A stretch of 8,051 nucleotides of DNA from Aquificaceae bacterium. GTDB taxonomy: Bacteria > Aquificota > Aquificia > Aquificales > Aquificaceae. A program made the position numbers and the translations under genes. Under the pieces are notes generated by a model. The model made no database searches. It saw nothing but the letters and a program-made list of their open reading frames with translations, and was not told the origin of the DNA. Position 1 is the first letter of the stretch. Every line of letters begins with the position of its first letter. Of this stretch, positions 6,433-8,051 are shown one piece after another. The stretch lies in assembly GCA_015490115.1 (NCBI GenBank), contig WFYM01000144.1, forward strand, positions 1 through 8,051, in the 5' to 3' direction.

Positions 6433-7824
6433 ATGTCCGAAGCCAAGGAGCTTATAAAGGACAACGCGGGTAGGATCCTTTCGAACCTCCTTTCTCAAGG
6501 AGGGGAATACGGGGAGATATTCTACGAGAGGTCGAGGACGACGAGGATGGAAATGGAGGAGGGGAAGATCTCGAAGATAAACCACGGCTACGACGAAGGT
6601 GTTGGCATAAGACTCATAAAGAACGGAAAGACTTACTACGGCTACACCTCCGAGATAACCCTTGAAAACCTCCTCACGATAGCGAAGACGCTCGCGAGGG
6701 GAGAAGGACACGGACCGGTAGCTGTAGGGAAGAGACACCTCGAAGGCTGGACACCTGTGGTTGTGGATCCCGATTCGGTAGACCTCAAGTTCAGGGCTGA
6801 GATCCTGAAAAGGGCTGACGAGAAGGCGAGAAGCTACGGCGACAGGATAAGGCAGGTCCTTTCCGTCCTCACCGACAGGACGAGGGAGATACTCGTTGTG
6901 AACAACCTCGGCGAGACAGCGGAGGACACCCAAAAGAGGGTAGTCTTCTTCGTGGAAGTGGTAGCGAGCGACGGAAATATCCTGCAAAGGGGCTACGAAT
7001 CCGTAGGAGGCATGAAGGGCTTCGAGCTGTTCGAGGAGGTCCCTCCCGAATTGGTAGCCCAAAAGGCTGCTGAGAGGGCTATCCTCATGCTCTCCGCAAA
7101 GTCTGCTCCTGCGGGGACCTTTACGGTAGTCCTCTCCTCTCAGGCTGGAGGGACGATGATCCACGAAGCTGTCGGACACGGACTCGAAGCGGACCTCGTC
7201 CAAAAGGGTCTCTCCGTTTACGCGGGAAAGCTGGGTGAGAAGGTGGCGAGCGAACTCGTCACCGTCGTTGACGACGCAACCCTCCCCAGTCACAACGGCT
7301 CCTTTACCGTAGACGACGAAGGAGTTCCGGCCCAGAGGAAGGTCCTCATAAAAGACGGATACCTCGTAGGCTACATGTACGACAGGCTGAGAGCCATGAA
7401 GGAGGGGAGGGAGTCGACGGGAAACGGTAGAAGACAGAGCTACGCCCACGTCCCGATAGTCAGGATGACTAACACATTCATAGAAAGAGGAAGGGACAAT
7501 CCAGAGGACATAATAAGGGACACAAAGAGGGGAGTTTACGTGGTGAAGATGGGAGGGGGTGAGGTGAACACGGTAACGGGAGACTTCGTATTCGAGATAA
7601 TGGAGGGCTACATGATAGAGAACGGTGAGATAACTTACCCGATAAGGGGAGCAACCCTCATAGGTAACGGTCCGAAAGCCCTAAAAGACATAGACGCGGT
7701 CGGGAACGACCTCGGCTGGGCTATAGGGACTTGCGGAAAGGACGGTCAGGGAGTTCCCGTAACGGACGCCCAGCCGACGGTGAGAATAAGAAAACTCACT
7801 TTGGGAGGATTGCGGAAGTCTTAA
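6433..7824 (+). CDS. tldD: TldD/PmbA family zinc metalloprotease, TldD type
   Basis: TldD forms with TldE/PmbA a cytoplasmic zinc protease that, in E. coli, trims the microcin B17 precursor and degrades unfolded peptides and CcdA antitoxin. This 463-residue protein has the TldD active site: HEAVGH (H244, E245, H249), followed by GLEAD, and the third metal ligand Cys434 in TCGKDGQGVPV. The Cys and HExxxH distinguish catalytic TldD from inactive PmbA/TldE. Other family segments seen are DDEG (294-297), MYDRLRAMKEGRESTGNGRR (315-334) and GGGEVNTVTGDFVFE (374-388). The N-terminal domain (1-190) is the usual one. The ATG is preceded by a very strong Shine-Dalgarno (AAGGAGGAGG at 6418-6427). Its TAA overlaps the stop of the convergent V4R gene in a shared TTAA. 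No pmbA/tldE partner is in the window. The native substrate is unknown. Confidence 0.94.
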   Translation: MSEAKELIKDNAGRILSNLLSQGGEYGEIFYERSRTTRMEMEEGKISKINHGYDEGVGIRLIKNGKTYYGYTSEITLENLLTIAKTLARGEGHGPVAVGKRHLEGWTPVVVDPDSVDLKFRAEILKRADEKARSYGDRIRQVLSVLTDRTREILVVNNLGETAEDTQKRVVFFVEVVASDGNILQRGYESVGGMKGFELFEEVPPELVAQKAAERAILMLSAKSAPAGTFTVVLSSQAGGTMIHEAVGHGLEADLVQKGLSVYAGKLGEKVASELVTVVDDATLPSHNGSFTVDDEGVPAQRKVLIKDGYLVGYMYDRLRAMKEGRESTGNGRRQSYAHVPIVRMTNTFIERGRDNPEDIIRDTKRGVYVVKMGGGEVNTVTGDFVFEIMEGYMIENGEITYPIRGATLIGNGPKALKDIDAVGNDLGWAIGTCGKDGQGVPVTDAQPTVRIRKLTLGGLRKS

Positions 7825-8051
7825 GTTTTTAAAATTTCAAAAACGCACTTCTCTTTGCCTTGAGCAGCACATTCAGTTTCCTTGCAATTCCATTTTTTGT
7901 CTGTAAGTTTTTCAAAGAGACCTTCAAGTGTTCCGCTTAAAGGTATACAAACGGGCTTTTTGCTTTGACTTATTCCTTCAGCAAAAATAGAGTTTTTCAC
8001 ACTTAACTTTATTTTGTTCTCCTCTATATCTATACATTCTATATTGCACAC
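7821..8051 (-). CDS. V4R-domain protein, C-terminal part (5' partial)
   Basis: 76 C-terminal residues of a minus-strand gene are visible; the frame is open to the window edge, and the GTG at the edge is more likely an internal Val than a start. The segment PVCIPLSGTLEGLFEKL, then KETECAAQGKEKCVFEI, matches the end of the V4R (4-vinyl reductase) domain: a conserved Cys before the L-x-G-x-L/F helix, then E-x-E-C-x-A-x-G-x-x-x-C-x-F-E-I. C35, C61 and C69 (visible numbering) are the likely metal-binding cysteines, and C56 is extra. V4R domains act as small-molecule or metal-binding sensors or accessory domains; what the N-terminal part carries is unknown. Base composition is strikingly different from its neighbours (76 of 231 bases are G or C, with A/T-ending codons such as AAA, TTT and ATA), suggesting acquisition from a low-GC source. 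It converges on tldD with a 4-base overlap. Confidence 0.72.
   Translation of the reverse strand: MCNIECIDIEENKIKLSVKNSIFAEGISQSKKPVCIPLSGTLEGLFEKLTDKKWNCKETECAAQGKEKCVFEILKT

Noticed and set aside
6022..7449. 475-codon open frame on the minus strand
   Set aside because: It is antisense to the clearly real dnaX 3' end, DUF4911-like gene and tldD. Its product is low-complexity in places and matches no recognisable family. Long antisense frames are common with this codon use.
7825..7844. Nearly perfect 20-base inverted repeat after tldD (one mismatched pair) as a terminator
   Set aside because: It has only one G-C pair and would have almost no loop, so it is too weak at a thermophile's temperature. 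It is also the coding end of the V4R gene, and palindromes of this kind are expected in A/T-rich DNA.

Overview
The window reads as chromosomal core DNA of a thermophilic bacterium of the Aquificaceae type (Aquifex, Hydrogenobacter, Hydrogenivirga and relatives). The evidence is arginine written almost entirely as AGG/AGA and isoleucine mostly as ATA, charged Lys/Glu-rich proteins, genes that abut or overlap with almost no intergenic DNA, and a DnaX of the short form without the long extra C-terminal domains of E. coli tau. This placement is from recall of family features, not from a search.

Layout. At the left edge a DUF255/YyaL-type thioredoxin-fold protein (plus strand, missing only its first few residues) converges on a minus-strand operon that reads yceD(DUF177)-rpmF-plsX-fabH from about 4668 down to 2024. 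This is the classic cluster linking a 23S rRNA/L32-associated factor and ribosomal protein L32 to membrane lipid synthesis (PlsX makes acyl-phosphate, FabH starts fatty-acid chains). Every junction in it overlaps.

A region of about 115 bases between yceD and dnaX holds an apparent divergent promoter pair and a small SRP (4.5S-type) RNA gene at 4702..4777. The RNA gene ends 6 bases before the likely dnaX start, so the dnaX Shine-Dalgarno lies in the RNA's terminal stem. SRP RNA followed by dnaX is also the arrangement in Bacillus (scr-dnaX). Downstream on the plus strand come dnaX, a small DUF4911-like gene where many bacteria carry ybaB/recR, and tldD (a zinc metalloprotease of the TldD/PmbA family).

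The most interesting signal is at the 3' end of dnaX. A run of nine A's (6092..6100) sits where a -1 slip leaves the zero frame (9 more residues) for a frame that stays open for 38 codons and reads like a normal DnaX C-terminus. An SD-like AGGG lies upstream and a possible stem-loop downstream. This could be programmed slippage, as known for Thermus dnaX, or a sequencing error in a homopolymer.

At the right edge the composition changes abruptly, from roughly 55% GC to 33% GC (76 of 231 bases, counted by hand). The change falls at a TTAA shared by two convergent stop codons. The AT-rich piece is the C-terminal end of a minus-strand V4R-domain protein and looks acquired from elsewhere. No CRISPR, tRNA, rRNA, insertion sequence or intergenic gap above 120 bases was seen.
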